A DNA stretch of 64,000 nt from Symsagittifera roscoffensis. Its lineage: Eukaryota; Xenacoelomorpha; Acoela; Convolutidae. The notes under the pieces were generated by a model. That model was not told the DNA's origin and did no database searches. It saw nothing but the letters and a program-made list of their open reading frames with translations. Positions 10,739-22,276 of this stretch are shown one piece after another. A program made the translations under genes and the position numbers. How positions within the stretch are numbered: the stretch's first letter is position 1; each line of letters starts with the position of its first letter. The DNA is taken from assembly GCF_963678635.1 (NCBI RefSeq), contig NC_087065.1, forward strand, positions 35,211,807-35,275,806, in the 5' to 3' direction.

Positions 10739-13299
10739 TGATGGAAAGCAACAATGCTGGAGCCAGTGAGCAGAATAAATTAGCTATCAACTATTTACAC
10801 TGCGATCAGCATAGTGTTTTAATACGAACCTTCTTTTTTTCTAACCTAACACGAAAATGAAGGTGTTCTTTAAAAGTCTTCTTACATTTGGTGGAACTTT
10901 TGCTGCAATCACGATCTGTAGCAATGGAAATTTCATAGCATCTGTTCTCTGCTATGTTGTGGCTATTGTTTGTAATTTTTTTAGCGTCCGTGGCTGAGTT
11001 GTTAGTGCGTGAGATTCATCCTCTTTAAGTTGCATTAGGTCCGAGATAGAGTCCGAGACTTGGCCAAATATTTACCAATAAGAGGCTTATCTTTAATTTC
11101 ATACAACTTAATAGAGCTGCTTTTTGTCGTGTTCTCGTTGCGTTTCTGTGTTAGGCTTGGACAAATGAAGTTCTGGTGATGTACTCACAAGGGTAAGACT
11201 CAACTTACGAACTGTTTGCCAGCTCTTCACGGTGAACCGCCGTTGAGTCCCTGCTCAAGAACTACATTCTTTTTTTGTTATTTTTCTGGGCTGGGCATGT
11301 TGTCTAACCTTCAAGTAGTGAACACGGATCATGATGGGTCTCGAATATCCAAACTTTTGATTGTGCGGCAGATACTTAGTTTAGCAAAATGTTACAGCTG
11401 TGATTAGACGATTTAGAAACATGTTATCACCAAACTATACAATGGATGATAGATAAAATATACCTCGTTCCTATTAGTAGAAAATCAACACATTCCAATT
11501 TTCAAGGACACTTCTACTGGCCTTACATGTCTTAGGATCCAGCAACTTAAACTCGTTCAAGTTTCAGATTTTGTTTCAATTCAATTTTTCTCAGCTTTAA
11601 ACTGTTCCATTTATAACAACTTTTAAATTGTCCTTTTTGATACAGTTTTTGTTTGCTACAGATTTCTTGCCCCCATTTTTGTTTTTAGATACCTGTTTTG
11701 TTTTAATGGTTTCTGCGTTCTTTTAGTTTCACGGGTACACTGTTATAAATAAACTACCTACCAATTCATTTGTATTAATTGTTTTTGCCAGATCGAACAG
11801 TCAAGTCAAGCTATGTTGGGTAATGAATAGTTCGGCTGGTAAAACTTTGGACTTTAGAAGTAGATGATCATATTTTGTGCGGAGTTAACACATTTGATTC
11901 CCCAGTTAATTTGACTGTTTAATCTGCTAATTAGAGACCCTGAATTTTCGAGGGCCAACAAAGGGACGAATCAGCGAACCAAAAACTGGCGGGTCAGAGC
12001 AATAAACCAAACAGCAGAGTTATTGTATTAATCAAATGCACTATCAATTTCTCTGTATTGTTTGAAGTATAAAATATGTAAATGAATATAAGAATCTTTT
12101 TTTGAATCTTACAAACTCAGATTTGTTTTCATTGATACAATAAAACCATTTCTATAACTCTTTGAAAAGGGAACTACATTTTTTTAAACAAACTTTCCTT
12201 TGATAAAACGGTAGTTTAGTGACATTTTGAGTAACTGAACGCTCCAGCACCCCACATAAAACAAAACTAACAGCAAAAGCATCACTATTTAGCCCTAGGC
12301 ACTAGCAGTTTTGTGGAGAGGTTTGATGGCCAAGTGTTTGCAGTTTTTATTGTTTGATTTGTTTTGAGTTTTATCCATATAGTTTCCAATCATCGACAGT
12401 GAATTGTTTTTATTATAATTATAACTTATTCAACAAGCAGCCCGGACTGATTTTTTAATCACTTCATATCTGGTCACTAAGGATTTTAGCAGACTAGTTT
12501 TTAGCGCATCAATCTTTTAGCAGACTTGAAGCAATTAGCAAGTCGGAGAGCAAAAAGCGGCGTTGGTGATTAGCGACCGCTTGCTCCGCTGCGTTTCCAT
12601 TTGGCATGAGTCTTACTGCGCGCGCTCATCTTTGTTTTGCTGCTAATTTAGACTATTTTGTTTTTGAAGTTGACAGTTTTGTTGACAAATAGTGAGAGAA
12701 TTGTCTTAATTAGGGAAGCTTGATTCAAAACTGAACGTCTTTTTGAGTCAGCCAATCAATCATGCATCAGTTTATAATGTTGGTGTGCTCAAAGATTCAT
12801 TTTTTTGTGCTAAAATTTTGGTCTGCTAAACGATCGGCCTCCAAAACTATCGGACCGCTCAAAGGCATAGCATCAATTCTTTACTACAATAAGCGTTGTT
12901 CTTATCAAGTCAGTCCCACGTGCATTTATAAAAATTTGCGCATATAAATGTGCCGCGCAAAAGTTTTATTCATATCTTACTGGATGATTCATATATCCAT
13001 TTTCTTGATTTTGTTACAAACCATTTTTGATTCATGTTCTGACTATTAATTTTGTTCTAAACCAATATTGGTTCAATTCCTTTTTATTGATTTTATTCCG
13101 AACCAATTTTGTATCATATCCCTTTTATTATCTGTAGCTAGCATATTTCTTCGAAGAGCAAGAGTTCGTCAAAAACAAGGCTAGTGAACTTCGGTAGCTA
13201 CAAAAATTTATGATTTGATCATAAAGCTCCAAAACAAATTTGTTCGAAAAATCTGATCTGCGTTTTCATAAATGAAAAAAGTTAACAAAATCAAAAACT
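10739..13299. other. intergenic, no supported gene
   Basis: A 46-codon ATG frame at 10857-10997 begins with a signal-peptide-like hydrophobic run (MKVFFKSLLTF...), but it runs into a tRNA-like segment at about 10986-11060 (GTGGCTGAGTTGTTAGTGCG, box-A-like), probably a SINE remnant. Nothing else here has coding character. The CGC-rich block near 12540-12640 is unexplained. Confidence 0.4.
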
Positions 13300-13359
13300 T
13301 GAAAGCTAGAGATCTGGTAGAAAAGCAAATTTACATTTCTACCAGATCTCTAGCTTTCA
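13300..13359. repeat. perfect 24-bp inverted repeat with 12-nt loop
   Basis: The arms 13300-13323 and 13336-13359 are exact reverse complements, separated by 12 nt. Transcription from either strand would give a stable 24-bp hairpin. The arm contains AGAGATCTGG. It is not flanked by anything recognisable as a transposon end. It could be a hairpin-RNA precursor or the relic of a fold-back insertion. Confidence 0.8.
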
Positions 13360-13869
13360 TGCGAGAAATTAGTTTTATCCCCGTAATTGAAAATAAGTGA
13401 AATCACGTGGAAAGTTTTTGACTACACGCAGCTCACTGTTCACGCAAGAAAATGTTTAATTAAACTTTTGTTGTTATCCTGAAAAACTTTTGAAGAACTC
13501 CTGGAAAATTTATGTGAAAGTTTGGTTTCTTTTGGCAATTTCCCAGTATTTTTCCCCCAGTCTAGAAATGAAAAGTTGAAACCAACTACTCTGTATGTAT
13601 TTTACTTTTCATGTGGCAAATTAATTGGTGCTTTGATGCTGAATGGATGTATAATGGTAAAGTACTACTGTTACCGCGCTGACAAAAATGGATTAGGATG
13701 AATTTTAGTAAGAAAAGTATGCAGAATAAATTGAGATCGATTTAACATGAAAAAAAGATGAATATGAAATAAAAAAATTCAGATTGATTTGGATCATTTT
13801 AAAGTTGATTTATTTTGACCTTAACTCCCAACTAAAAAAATTGATCCAAAATGTTTTTAATTTGATCTA

Positions 13870-15340
13870 AATCTGATTTTTCCAGTATCACTTTGTTTTT
13901 GTTTAAAGGAGGTCAAAGTTTTTTTCGCATCAGCTTTGAGTTTGTGTTGCATTTTTTTCCCCATCACTATTCATTTTACATCTACAGTATCTGAGAGCAT
14001 GATGAAAAAGCTGAACAGTTTTGAATATTCAAATTTCATTTTGATTTTGAATGATGATTTAAATCACCGCGTAGGCTTCATTGATAACAGTCGTTGATTT
14101 AATTGCGTATTCTGAAATCAAAATCCGATTTATTTCAATCGTTTTCTTGATTCTTTCAGCATATTAAGTTCTGGCATATCTTATTGATGTTCATGATTTT
14201 TTAATTTCAATTGGATGTTTTTGAGCTCAAAATCTGATATAGGTCAACCATTTTCTTGACTTGTTACATAGTTTTATTGCTCAAAATCTGGTTCAAAAGG
14301 ATCATGTTCTATGATTTTGTTGCATTTATTTGAGCTGAATATTTTAGTAGTGTCAATCATTTTACTGATTTGTTATGTGATTTTTTGATCAATTCTGCTT
14401 TGAATTCATGAGTTTCTATGATTTGATAGCATATTTTTGAGCACAAACCGATTTTTATCGACCACTTTCCTGATCTTTTCTATTGATTTTTGCTCAAAAA
14501 TTGGATTACATTGTTAATTGTCTCTAATCTCACAGCATAATTTTGAACACAAAATCTGATTAGTATTGACCTTTTTTTCATTCTTTCTATTCGTTTTTGC
14601 TCACAATTTGATTTTTATTTAGCATATTTTTTTATTCAATTGCACGTTTTCAGGCTCAAAATTTGGTTCATATCGACCATTTTCTTCAATTTTTAAATTG
14701 ATTTTTCGTTAAGTCTATTTTAAATGGACTTTGTAGATCTTAAAATAGATCTGCTCAAGGGTTTTATTAAATGGATTCATATGGATTTTAGCAAGATTCG
14801 GTTGTCGGATTTTAGTCAACGAAAATTTCAATCAAATTGATATAAAATGACTTGAATCCCTTTTTTCCAGCCTTTGGTTGTTTTTGTTTTTATGTATAAT
14901 TTTCATCAGTTTTGGGTTTGTTTTCCATTTATTCGTTGACCATCATTTTTCATTTCACTATCTATAAAATCTAGTAGCATGATAGAAAGACTAAGAGATT
15001 GTTTTTAAGTATTCAATTTGGAATGATGGTTTAAATAGCCGGGTACTCTTACATTGATAATTTGCTATTTTATTGCATGTTTTTGAGCTCGATGACCAAT
15101 TTTTTGATTTGTTACAAATGCTTTTGCTTAAATTGATTTTAAATGGAGATTGTAGATTTTCTGCTAAGGGTCTTTTTAAATGGAACTAGATGGACTTTAG
15201 CAAAAATTAGGATAGTTGTAGGTAAGATCCGGATAAAATTTAGTGAATGAGAAAATCCTTCCAAATCGAATTAAATTGGTTTCAAGACACTTATTTTGAT
15301 CCAAAAATCTCAGAAAAAATAGAAAAAATCAATTTAAGTT
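13870..15340 (+). repeat. diverged tandem duplication with an internal short-period array
   Basis: The blocks at about 13905-14100 recur in order at 14890-15085: the 'CATCA-TTCATTTTAC/CACTATCTA' block, the 'AGCATGAT-GAAA' block and the 'AATGATG-TTTAAAT' block. The block at 14705-14870 recurs at 15120-15290 (TTTTAAATGGA, then ATGGA-TTTAGCAA). Inside the first copy, 14100-14700 is a degenerate array of about 100-120 bp units, each containing a CTCAAAATCTGATT-like and an ATCGACCATTTTCTTGAT-like segment. There is no coding potential. Confidence 0.6.
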
Positions 15341-18300
15341 GAATAAAATCTATGTCAGTTCCTAAAATGTACATTGTTAATTGATTCTGATCAAATTAAA
15401 ATCGATTTGAAATCAATTTACTTTGAACCAAAACCTTTTTTGTCAAAGCGGGTGTCCTTTCAGCGTGATTTTTTGTCAGTGAAATTTGTCAATTTTGAGT
15501 TGATTCCTCTTCGATATGATAGCTCCATAAAGAAGCCTTGTCAAGAAAATTCCATGATTCACGAGCAAGTTTGATCAACTTGAAATGTCAGGGGAGCAAG
15601 AGTGAACTCAGTTGAATTACATGACAAAAAACTGAAAAACATTAAAAAAACATATAAATTAGTTCTTTCCAATAGATTCTGAAAGGAGAAAACAATTACG
15701 GGGCCAAACTGTGCACTGGATAGCCGCACATTTTGGTGTATGTCAGTTAGTTGATTCCAGAGACAAGTCTTTGAACATGTTCAAAATATCAATGGATTAC
15801 GCTTACAAAATTTCTGTGGATTCGGCGTACAAAGACGCGTAATGTAAATTTTGTCGGTACAGTTGTTTTTTTGCGCATTCCGCAAAAACGAACATAGCTA
15901 GATGTCCTGGATTCCGCAACTGTAAGCGGATCCCGCAAAATGTGAGCGAATTCCACAATTATAATTAGATCGTATACTTGTTTGTTATTATGAACTGAAT
16001 CAGTCCTTGCGTAAAGAATTGAGACCTATAGCTAGAATTAATATCTGGCAAATGCGGATTCTAAAAGCAAGGATTTAATTATTATTAGTGGAGTCAAATA
16101 AGAAATAAATACTTCTTCATTGAAATCTTAAATGTACCCTTTTAGTATTAGGAATGAATGAAATCTATTCATAGCTCAAAAATGTAACCCATAAAACAGT
16201 TGACCTCAGTTTGTTTTCATTTTTTCAGTATTTGATACCGGAAAGCTGTTCATTTTTTCAGTATTTGAGATCAAAAAAGTTTTCATTCTTTTTGTATTCG
16301 AGATTGACTCAGTATTTTTGAACAGAAAAACATGGAAGAGGCTGTTTCAAATGCGCTAATACATAAGGTTATATTGATAAGAGACTGGAGCGTCTAAAAT
16401 CTAATCAATTAAATCGTTCATGTACTGACAAATATGGCAGCTACAAAAAAGTTTATGACAAAATTCACATTTCGGGAGCTCAAAAGGTATCCTGGTTAAA
16501 ACAGAGCATACTTGAAAAAAGGCCCAATCATCTAAACGTAAAGCGGTCGAATCTACAACTTGAAGCTGTCGGTGCAAAAATTATAATCATAATTAATGAG
16601 GAATAGTGATTATGGGAGTCATTTGCCCTGGATATTTCATGAAATTTTTATTTATATTATGATTATTATGATTATGATTATTATGATTATTAATTTTAGT
16701 ATCATTATGATAATTTTTTTTATTATGATTATTTTTATTATTATTGTGATTATAATAGTTATCACTGTTATTATTAGTTTTTTATTATCATAAAGAAGTA
16801 AAATTTTGACGCAAAAAAATCTGCTTAAAACTAAAACACCTCATTTTCAACTCAAAATTTGAAAACTTTGCAATTCTTTTCAATTAGGCCTTTGGCAGTT
16901 TTCAAGAAAAGTATAAGGACAAACGACAAACAGCAACTTAAAAATTGCATATTGCCCCCACCTAATCATAACAATTAGCAAAACGGCGAAAAATCTTGGC
17001 AACGATATGCCGTTTATTAGCCAAAGTTTTACGCAGATTGTGTTGCTCGAGAGCGAAATGAAAATCTTTTTTTTTGAAGATGCAAAAAGAAATAAACATT
17101 TTGAGAGCTTGATCAATTTTCACAACCCATGATCAAAAAAACAACACATAAACAAAGCTGAGTTTTGCACCATTTGCGATACAACACAAAAAATCGGAAA
17201 AAAATCGAAAATAACGAAAAAAAAATAGATCTATCATAATGAATCATGTTATTTTGAAACAAAAACATGCCGAGACAATATAATGCGAAATAAGCATTGG
17301 AAGATAATGTACCAAGCGGTAACATATACTTTGGCATAAACCTTTTAAGTCGAAAAAAAAACAAGACTTAAGACTTATGGAAAATCTCGATCGCCCTCAA
17401 AACACTCAAAAAATATTATTTTTTGTCAAGTGAAACAATATGAGACAACTAAGCCAATACATAACAGCCCGAAACCTGAGAAGCTCAAACAAAAAACGAA
17501 AAAAAAAAAACAATTTAGGACTAATAAGAAAATATTAAGTCCCCTTGCCCTCAAAGCACAGACACCCACACACGCACTGTTTTCTCTCGTCGATATAGTA
17601 TGGGTTGAAGTCTATCAAGTCGAAAAAACACGAAAGGCGAAGAAAAAATTGTTGTCATGAAAAATTTGAACTATAAATTGTATTAAGATGTTAAGCATTT
17701 TTTTCACTCCACACATGAGCATTAGAAATTTGTTTCTGTTGAAACAACTCAAAATTAGATCACTTAGCCGATAAAACATAGGCCAAAATCATTTGGGCAG
17801 AATAAAATTTTAATTGAAAAAAAGGAAATACATACGGTGTGAAGGTTAAAAAATTACAAAGAAACAGCGGGGAAAATCAGAATACTAAAAGCATTATATT
17901 ATTTAAAAAACTAAAATTCAAATAAGCCATTTTTTATATAATACACAAAAAAGCTGGTTGGATGGTAAAAACAATGCGGAAACTAAACGACAAAAGTAAA
18001 CGGAAAGCGACGAAGTCGAAAGTTCAAAAAATACCTTTACTGAGGTTGAATTTATTAGAGTAACACAAATAAGGATGCACAGTGAGAGTAAAAGACCAAT
18101 GAGCGCAAATGTACCCCGCGTATACTGCATGCATGTCGTGTACTGCATGCATGCTGAAATCTATCGACAAAGTTGTTACGGGAAAAAAGTTTAGTACATG
18201 ATTGCAATACCTTTGCTATCGCAAGAGTAAAAAGGAAAAAACGGTTCGCAAATTAACTAAACTGATTGCGATTTCACGAAAACCTCATTAGCCAAAGCTA

Positions 18301-18686
18301 ACAGAAACATAAAAATTCTTTTCAGATCAAAATTTTCACAAATAGTTTTCAGATTAGAAGCGTTCTAGTAGTAATTCAAAAGTATCAATGTAGTTAAGCT
18401 TTTGAAAAGTCTCTGAGTACTAACAAACTTTAGGAAAAAAATGCCCCCAATGAGACCCAATGAGTGGAGGGTTTTCAAAGTATCGAGCAAATCAAAAATT
18501 CTACTGGGACTAGTCGTCGTATTCCAAAAATTTCAAACACAAACTTTTACAAGAAAAAGAAACAAAAAATTATGTGATGCCTCTGTAATTGTAAATTAGC
18601 ATTCATGCTTTAGTCACCCGGCAATAATGCTTTTATAGTTTCAGATCTGGCTCTACTACAACTACTTTAAAACAAAACGAGCCGTG
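15341..18686. other. intergenic repeats and unannotated DNA
   Basis: A partial second copy of the 8504-8705 element lies at 15697-15795. A roughly 45-bp unit (TTCATTTTTTCAGTATTTGA) is repeated about three times at 16207-16320. A dispersed repeat at about 17150-17480 recurs near 38930-39340 (shared 'TTGC-ATACAAC' and 'CAATATGAG-C-ACTAAGCC' blocks). The motif ATCGCAAGAGTAAAA at 18217 recurs near 26284, 29728 and 39852. No gene is supported. Confidence 0.45.
16650..16791 (+). repeat. ATTATG/ATT microsatellite
   Basis: This is an interrupted run of TATTATGATTATTATG-type units of about 140 bp. The open frame across it (16596-16793) encodes an Ile/Met/Phe-rich string and is an artefact of the repeat. 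Confidence 0.85.
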
Positions 18687-18880
18687 TCAGGGCAAAACTC
18701 TGAAGATTTTCATTGCCATTCTCCTTGTTTCCGCTGTTTTGTGCCATAAGGAAACAATTGAAAAAAACTATGAATTTTAAAATTTTAAAAGATTTGCATT
18801 TTTGCATTTCCCCCAATACAGCCAATTTCATCTACCATGCGTTATATGACTTTTAATAAGTAATGAAAGATGCAATTTAA
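18687..18880 (+). mobile_element. MITE-like family 1, left-end fragment
   Basis: The segment starts with TCAGGGCAAAACTCTGA and a CATTGCCATT block, corresponding to the left end of the copy at 1045. It is followed by a purine-rich spacer and a 'CCCCC-ATACAGCCA' block comparable to the 'CCCCCCACACGCCA' block near 1175. No right end is identifiable. Confidence 0.35.
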
Positions 18881-18937
18881 AAACCTATAATTTCATGCCT
18901 TTTCAATTTGCTCAATTTAAACCGATTTTTTCCTATT

Positions 18938-19060
18938 CTCCAGAAACGAATAGAGTACGCTGCCAAATTATTCGGCCTAAAAATCCTTCCAAAATAAACC
19001 GAGGCACGATGATTGGTCCACACAATGTAGTAGTTGCGATGAAATATATTGTTTGTGCCC
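18938..19060 (+). repeat. dispersed repeat, copy 1 (near PARP gene)
   Basis: The block contains ACGCTGCCAAATTATTCGG, then ATCCTTCCAAAATAAACCGAGG and ATTGGTCCACACAA. It recurs at 27262-27375 with about 75-80% visible identity. Each copy lies within about 1 kb of a PARP-type sequence (the gene at 19889 and the fragment at 27034). The short frames crossing it on both strands are repeat-derived. Confidence 0.6.
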
Positions 19061-19129
19061 GCATCCAGTTTCAAGCGTTATTAATCGATTTTATTACGTT
19101 TTTAGTACCAGTCATACTAAAATTGAGAA

Positions 19130-19680
19130 ACAATCAATTTTATTCAATTAATAATCGATTATAATCTCTCTTTTTAAAATCAAATTATAATTAATTATAA
19201 TACATTATAATTGATTATAATTGAGTATTTATTCGTCTATTTTTCGATAGAATTATAATCGATTATAATTGATTATAATCCCTTTTGTTTGTCCATTTTG
19301 TCTTTGAAGTTGCATCTAAATTGCTTATGTTTTAAAGATTTTTTTATTGACATAAAATTAATAACCCATAAGATTCGAATATTGTTTTGAACTGACAAAA
19401 TTTTGGCAAAATAAGAGATTATAATCAATTATAATCGATTATAAATGATTTTAAAGGATTTTTGTAAGAACTTTAATCAACTAAGGGCTTATAATCGATT
19501 ATAATCGTGATATTTTCCAAGAGATTATAATCTCTTATAATCGATTATAAGAGAATATAATCTCTTGGAAAATATCACGATTTTAATCAATTATAAATCT
19601 TTTAAAGACCTAATTTTGGTAACTATAATCAATTATAATTGTCCAAAAATCATCATAATAATGCGTTATAATCGATTACT
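19130..19680. repeat. AT-palindrome array (ATTATAATCGATTATAAT)
   Basis: This stretch of about 550 bp is packed with variants of the self-complementary 18-mer ATTATAATCGATTATAAT, separated by short spacers. It ends about 210 bp before the PARP gene start at 19889. Such sequence can form cruciforms and may be a simple satellite or the product of repeated palindrome duplication. A long near-perfect palindrome inside it is listed separately. Confidence 0.8.
19506..19579. repeat. 74-bp near-perfect palindrome
   Basis: A central perfect 24-bp palindrome (TCTCTTATAATCGATT onward) is flanked on each side by one unpaired A. Beyond that are 24-bp arms that are exact reverse complements, starting CGTGATATTTTCC on the left. 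Partial complementarity continues outward to about 19489-19596 with three mismatches, giving a symmetric structure of about 108 bp. Confidence 0.85.
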
Positions 19681-19888
19681 TGCGCTTAAGCTTGAATGCG
19701 GGTGGTCTTAATAGTTCTGGGGGAAATTCAAAAGAAAAACAATTATTTAGCCTTATATCTGTTTAAACTTTGTATCAAGTTTTCAACCAATATTTACTTA
19801 AACACTGAAAATTGTAACTGGAGCATTCAGAGATTTGTCTTGATACTAAGCAGTTTTGGTTTTGCTTCTCTTTGTTCAATTTCACAAT

Positions 19889-21112
19889 ATGGACCAATAC
19901 GGCGCATTTTCGAGCCGCGAAAACCCGTCTTCGGAAAATGAAGTTCTTAATCCAGGGGCCGATCTTTGCAAGAATTACAACATTAAAAAAGGCTGTACGA
20001 GTGTCAAGTGTCCTGTCTTACATCTTTGCCAATACTGGGTAGGAGGTGATTGCAAATTTGGACCCGAGTGCAAGAGATCTCATCAGATTACGAATGTGGA
20101 ACAAATGAAGATTAGAGATGCTGGATTCAGTCCAGATGATCCTATATTTTGGCAAAAAATCCGAGAGAAACTGAAACTCAAAAAAACGTATCGCGGGTTA
20201 CCAAGCGTGTGTAGTCGTTATACCTCGCGAAAGGGTTGCGAAAGAGGTGGTGAGTGTCTTTATATTCATTTGTGCAAGCATTTCGTCTCTTCAAATTGTA
20301 CACGCGGTCTCTCATGTCCTTATGAACATCGGTTAAGCGAAAAAGATGCTGCAATTATCCGCAACGCAGGATTTAGAGGCCCACCAGAGGAACTTTTGCA
20401 AGCGTATATTCAGTCACAGCAAAATAGTTCGTCTACGTCAACAGGTCAAAAGCAGCCAATTGCATCGGATTTGAATTTAAAGCCAAAAGAAAAAAGCTAC
20501 GCGGAAAAATGGAGAACTGGAGTGTTCCAGAAACTGAGACTGGAGTCAAGCAGAGAGTTAAATTTCAACGACTCCAGAATGTATTACTTTCACATTGCAG
20601 AAAGTCATTTTCTTCGCCGTCTCGGAAATACTAGACTGCGGGCTTCTGTAGAAAGTGTTGATCTATTCATTAACCCTGTTTTGGAGGCTAAATATCACAC
20701 TAAGAGACAAAACTTAAAGAGGGATAGAGGAGAAGATTTTGCAAAAGAGATTCTTGCGTTCCACGGGACTCCTCTGAAAGACCCAGACCCAATAATGAAA
20801 GACAACTTCAGCCTGGATAAAATCCAGCGAACACGTCATGGATTTGGTGTATACTTTTCAGAGTTCCCAGACGTTGCTATACACTATGCTGGAGGAGAAA
20901 GATTTGCCGGAAGTTTGATCATGGCTCGAGTTTTGATCGGAAAGCAAATTGAGGCCCGCTCATGCCCCATGATGCAAATAGATAAATATATCTGCAAGGA
21001 GCATGATTCCCATTTGGTCAACCCACAAGAAGATAACTATTCACAAATGGTGATCTTACAAGATATGGACCAAATATTGCCCCAGTATAACATTCACTGG
21101 AAACAGCGATGA
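19889..21112 (+). CDS. tandem CCCH zinc-finger PARP protein
   Basis: This intronless gene encodes 407 residues from the first ATG at 19889; the reading frame opens earlier, but only with a TTG. Four CCCH fingers sit in two pairs: C27-H45 with C47-H65, and C108-H127 with C129-H147. Each pair is followed by a similar 'GF' spacer, so the finger pair looks internally duplicated. There is no WWE domain. The PARP domain runs from about 208 to 405, with FHGT (H292) and GVYF (Y322). The third catalytic position is occupied by M387 or a neighbour rather than Glu, so only mono-ADP-ribosylation or no activity is expected. The C-terminal region is closely similar to the protein encoded at 3200-5245, with shared 'DQILP-NIHWK' and 'KWRTG--QKL-L-S-RE' blocks, so the two are paralogues. 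An AT-palindrome array lies just upstream. Confidence 0.88.
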   Translation: MDQYGAFSSRENPSSENEVLNPGADLCKNYNIKKGCTSVKCPVLHLCQYWVGGDCKFGPECKRSHQITNVEQMKIRDAGFSPDDPIFWQKIREKLKLKKTYRGLPSVCSRYTSRKGCERGGECLYIHLCKHFVSSNCTRGLSCPYEHRLSEKDAAIIRNAGFRGPPEELLQAYIQSQQNSSSTSTGQKQPIASDLNLKPKEKSYAEKWRTGVFQKLRLESSRELNFNDSRMYYFHIAESHFLRRLGNTRLRASVESVDLFINPVLEAKYHTKRQNLKRDRGEDFAKEILAFHGTPLKDPDPIMKDNFSLDKIQRTRHGFGVYFSEFPDVAIHYAGGERFAGSLIMARVLIGKQIEARSCPMMQIDKYICKEHDSHLVNPQEDNYSQMVILQDMDQILPQYNIHWKQR

Positions 21113-21317
21113 AAATATATGATAATCTGAGTCTATTGTAAAGTTTCTTTAATGATCGCTATTGGGAAAAAATGGCCTATTAGTTCCAATCTGTTCTGAA
21201 ATTAAAAGAAATAGCTGAGCAGTAGCTGAAAAAAAAAACATCTGAGCCACTAGTTTTCGTCCTGAAAAAGTTTGAGCGACTCGCGTTAAGATTATTAAGA
21301 AACAATATGATATGGAT

Positions 21318-21738
21318 CAGGGGCGGATTTAGGGGGCGGGTTGGCGGACGCCTCCTCCCCCTCAGGGATTCGACCCCCTGCCAACCCAAAGGGTCCCCCC
21401 TTTAGTACTTTTTAAGAAATCCAATTTTGACCGACCGACCCTAAAATTTTTCTGAAGGCGCCAATATATACTAACTTTGAGGAGCGCGCGCCAATATATA
21501 CTAACTTTGAGGAGCGCGCGCCAAAAAAAACGCGATTTTTTGTTAAAATTTTTTAAAAAGTGCCCAAAAGCGGCTTTTTTACCTGTTATTTCAAAAATTT
21601 GCCTGCGGCGCAGAAAATTTGGCCAAAACAGGGTCTTTTTACTGCTTTAAGAGAGCTCGGAACTCAATTTGGTCGACCTAAAAAAAAAATTTTTAAAGTA
21701 CGCCCCCCCCCCTCGAGAAAATCCTAGATCCGCCCCTG
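21318..21738 (+). mobile_element. hAT-type MITE with 8-bp target duplication
   Basis: This 421-bp element has terminal inverted repeats CAGGGGCGGATTTAGG (left) and CAGGGGCGGATCTAGG (right, inverted). It is flanked by perfect 8-bp direct repeats ATATGGAT at 21310-21317 and 21739-21746. Eight-bp duplications and CAGGGGCGGAT-type ends are typical of hAT-derived MITEs. It contains a 30-bp internal tandem duplication at about 21465-21530 and a box-B-like GGGATTCGACCCCC near 21362. It carries no transposase. It lies about 200 bp downstream of the PARP gene's stop. Confidence 0.9.
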
Positions 21739-22276
21739 ATATGGATCAAATTTAGTTTATGGATTTGTAATTTAAAGCAAAGAAGAAAACTCGTATGCTC
21801 TGAATCTTTCCACTGCATTTATGGTCTTTGGAATGGTTTTGATTTTTCAAAAAACCCTCCTCCGACATGTAACGTGGTATAGTTCGCATCTGAATTATCA
21901 ATAGGAGCAAGATCAAATATATTATTAACACAAGGTTAATAAGAGCAAATAGCCTCAGATCATTTTGGAAACATTTTCCAGCCGAGTTAGTTCACCGCTT
22001 CCGCCTTGAGAATAAATTTGCGTTCAGAATGTTCTGCAAAAGTCAATTCAGCCAACTTGAAATTCAGAAAATTCAGCCGAAAGTACACCGCTTCTTCAGA
22101 AACAAAAGAATCAGCCGAACTGAACTTTCAAGCAATTCGGTCACATTTTCAATTTTATTACTATGCAGCAAAACTGATTTTAGAGCACTTTGCGTATCGT
22201 ACCAAATGTAAGCGCAGAGTCGCGAAGCATAGCAACTGCTCACTTTTTAGGAAAGCAGTTCTACTTCAAAATGCCG

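Noticed and set aside
18877-19164. Open frames on both strands
   Set aside because: They fall in a dispersed repeat that recurs at 27262-27375 with different frames open.
19856-19888. Upstream extension of the PARP gene
   Set aside because: The extension begins with TTG rather than ATG. Translation from the ATG at 19889 gives a normal N-terminus before the first zinc finger.
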